Origin: an uncultured Desulfovibrio sp. | GTDB taxonomy: Bacteria > Desulfobacterota > Desulfovibrionia > Desulfovibrionales > Desulfovibrionaceae | Length of the DNA: 55,626 nt | Direction: 5' to 3' | Assembly (NCBI GenBank): GCA_944327285.1 | Contig: CALVHG010000009.1 | Location: 1-55,626, forward strand | Part shown: one piece after another, positions 54,078 to 55,626 of the stretch | How positions within the stretch are numbered: the first letter of the stretch is position 1 | How the letters are laid out: every line of letters begins with the position of its first letter | Position numbers and translations under genes: made by a program | Notes under the pieces: generated by a model | What the model was told of the DNA's origin: nothing | The model's input: the letters and a program-made list of their open reading frames with translations, nothing else | The model's database searches: none

Positions 54078-55305
54078 TACTACGCAATCCCCTGACGACA
54101 ATGCGTCGGAAAGCGCCCCTTCCGCCCTGTGCACAGATTGCCCTCAGGAAATCTATCTGGAATTTTCCGTGGTAAATTACGCGGGAGAACAAGTCGCTTC
54201 GCTTCAGGAATTCGAGCTTGACGGCATGCCCGTCAGACAAAATACCATCATCGGCCCCGTCAAATCCGGGAAACATACCCTGAAAGCTCTGGACGGGAAC
54301 GAGCTGCGACAGGAAATCCTTGGCAGACGCCATGCTCCGAAACGCCCTAAAACGACACCCGCCGCGACACAGGCATATCAGCAAAATAAAAATTATTATA
54401 GCACAAAAGATAGTTCATGGAACGGTTTATACATCTTTACATATCCTTATGGAAGACCATTTCGCAACGGATATCTTATTAAATATATTATCGAAATAGA
54501 ATATGGAATTGACTACTGCATACTCATGGTTTTTCTCGACAATCATTCCGGAAATATTCATGGTTCCGGACATGCCGGAGCATTGATCATTAACGGCCAG
54601 ACGCAGCGCGGCATGTTCTCAGACTTCGGTCCATACCATCTCATTCTCAAAAATGGAAAAGAAACTCATATTGGCGATGTACGAACTTACGAACCAATAG
54701 ATTTATTATTAGAAAAAAAGAATGGAAAACTCAATCAAAAAATACTAGGAAACATATTCCACTTCTTAAACATAGAATATGGAAGCAATACATTAAGCAA
54801 AAATCATTGCATATTAAGTGATCTTTTAAATGGACCGCAACATGAATTCGCCCGTAACTATCATGAATATTCCCCTTTTATAAAAAAAGGTTTCAAAATA
54901 AATGGCCTTATCGCTTGGGCAGGATACATTCTCCCAGGCGGCGTATACAAAATTATGGAACAGTATATAAACAAAACAGACAATAAAATTACATCAATGC
55001 AAAAAAACAATAAAAACAGCTATAAACTATTTAAATTTAATTGCATGACATATGCAATAAACATTCTTTACATGGGGTTAGGCAAAGCCCCATTATCAGA
55101 AAAAGAATACAACATAAATCATCCAAATACAAATATTCAAAAATATATAAACGAAGCTCAACTATGTGGTATTTATAATGATAGACATCACGAAGGCATG
55201 CCTGATGCCGTAGATGGTCATATGCAGTCTAAAAAGCCAGGAATTACACATCTCATGGAAATAACATGGTTTTTATCTTTTAGAAAACTTCATGCCCATC
55301 CTTAA
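54070..55305 (+). CDS. Putative T6SS effector, His...Cys hydrolase-like, AT-rich toxin part
   Basis: A 411-residue protein with no signal peptide. The first 100 residues match the local base composition (a beta-rich entry domain with LEFSVVNYAGEQVASLQEFELDG). From about 54375 the DNA becomes strongly AT-rich, with rare codons and many Lys, Asn and Ile, a sign of transfer. The C-terminal part has GSGHAGALIING (His168) and FKFNCMTYAIN (Cys325). This order, His first and Cys later, resembles circularly permuted NlpC/P60-like hydrolases, but the match is weak. The downstream gene has a signal peptide, so the target is probably in the periplasm (cell wall amidase is one option). Confidence 0.7.
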   Translation: MNNTTQSPDDNASESAPSALCTDCPQEIYLEFSVVNYAGEQVASLQEFELDGMPVRQNTIIGPVKSGKHTLKALDGNELRQEILGRRHAPKRPKTTPAATQAYQQNKNYYSTKDSSWNGLYIFTYPYGRPFRNGYLIKYIIEIEYGIDYCILMVFLDNHSGNIHGSGHAGALIINGQTQRGMFSDFGPYHLILKNGKETHIGDVRTYEPIDLLLEKKNGKLNQKILGNIFHFLNIEYGSNTLSKNHCILSDLLNGPQHEFARNYHEYSPFIKKGFKINGLIAWAGYILPGGVYKIMEQYINKTDNKITSMQKNNKNSYKLFKFNCMTYAINILYMGLGKAPLSEKEYNINHPNTNIQKYINEAQLCGIYNDRHHEGMPDAVDGHMQSKKPGITHLMEITWFLSFRKLHAHP

Positions 55306-55626
55306 ACTACTTCTGCCCTTGGTTATCGTTCTAGTTCTGCTTCCGACAACCCTCTGTTCTGCGAGCGCGACCATGACCAGCTACCACATATTCAAATTTT
55401 CTTCTCCCTCTCCTCTCAAGCCCATCGCCCCCTATGCACACCCACTTCTAAAAGATGGCAGAGGAGATGTTGTCGTCCTCAGCGTCCAAGAAGAAGACAT
55501 GCTCAAAGTCGCCTTCTACAGAAATGAAGACTACTCAACCCGCAGCACGCTCCTGTACATCAGCAATCCGGAACGGCGCAGCTTTGCCGGCATGGCGGCG
55601 GACGCGACCTATGACGATGAACGTGG
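55292..55626 (+). CDS. Exported protein, probable immunity gene (partial, runs off the window)
   Basis: An open frame begins with ATG 55292, inside the last 14 bases of the effector, and stays open to the window end (111 codons). It starts with a strong Sec signal: MPILKLLLPLVIVLVLLPTT, then LCSASA, so the product is exported to the periplasm or is a lipid-free envelope protein. The mature part (TSYHIFKFSSPSPLKPIAPYAHPLLKDG...) has no family I recognise. Its place directly after a T6SS effector, with translational overlap, makes immunity the best guess. Confidence 0.65.
   Translation, partial: MPILKLLLPLVIVLVLLPTTLCSASATMTSYHIFKFSSPSPLKPIAPYAHPLLKDGRGDVVVLSVQEEDMLKVAFYRNEDYSTRSTLLYISNPERRSFAGMAADATYDDER

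Overview
The window looks like a chromosomal piece of a Gram-negative member of the Desulfovibrionaceae (Desulfovibrio, Bilophila or Mailhella-like). This is an inference from the Desulfovibrio-type trimeric porin, the GltD-like/AprA-like redox pair, the high GC content, paired flagellins and a type VI secretion (T6SS) island. No rRNA, tRNA, CRISPR array, integrase or transposase gene was found.

Layout. 0.1-8.6 kb: a porin, an exported-anion/redox cluster (flavoprotein plus Fe-S NAD(P)H oxidoreductase), a divergent LysR regulator and a DASS transporter. The LysR/flavoprotein gap and the transporter leader share one dyad, so they probably form one regulon. 8.7-15.3 kb: a nickel ABC importer nikABC-nikDE plus a methyltransferase, behind a NikR-like dyad. 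15.8-19.0 kb: two near-duplicate flagellin genes. 19.4-27.0 kb: housekeeping genes fpg, rimM, khpA, rpsP, ffh, then guaB and guaA. 27.5-31.7 kb: class A beta-lactamase, PAS/GAF/GGDEF protein, and an exported cupin and AhpD-like pair. 31.9-37.2 kb: a minus-strand cluster resembling the Bacillus ydjGHI membrane module (zinc ribbon, SPFH-SHOCT, membrane protein) joined to an ADP-ribosylglycohydrolase and an unrecognised protein. 37.7-41.0 kb: an autotransporter with an HExxH protease-like passenger. 41.2-55.6 kb: a T6SS payload island.

The T6SS island is the most interesting part. hcp sits behind a sigma-54 type -24/-12 element with four GGACAA-NN-TTGTCC palindromes upstream. Two vgrG genes share an identical tract of about 458 bp. 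The first vgrG leads to a DUF4123 adaptor, a VRR-Nuc type DNase (TseV-like), a DUF3396 immunity gene (TsiV-like), a second tsiV copy broken by an in-frame TGA at a conserved Cys codon, a third degraded fragment, and then one ORF in which a DUF4123 adaptor is fused to a TsiV immunity domain. The second vgrG leads to another DUF4123 adaptor, an AT-rich effector with spaced His and Cys motifs, and a signal-peptide immunity candidate that runs off the window.

Two dispersed repeat families fill most intergenic gaps. Family A is about 148 bp, has TAGAGC...GCTCTA ends, folds into four hairpins, and occurs about 14 times. At four sites its terminal TAG is the stop codon of the adjoining gene. Family B begins and ends with G6/C6-rich arms (GGGGGGAAGG...CCTTCCCCCC) and occurs about five times. 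Both families interrupt operons (nik, gua) without breaking genes.
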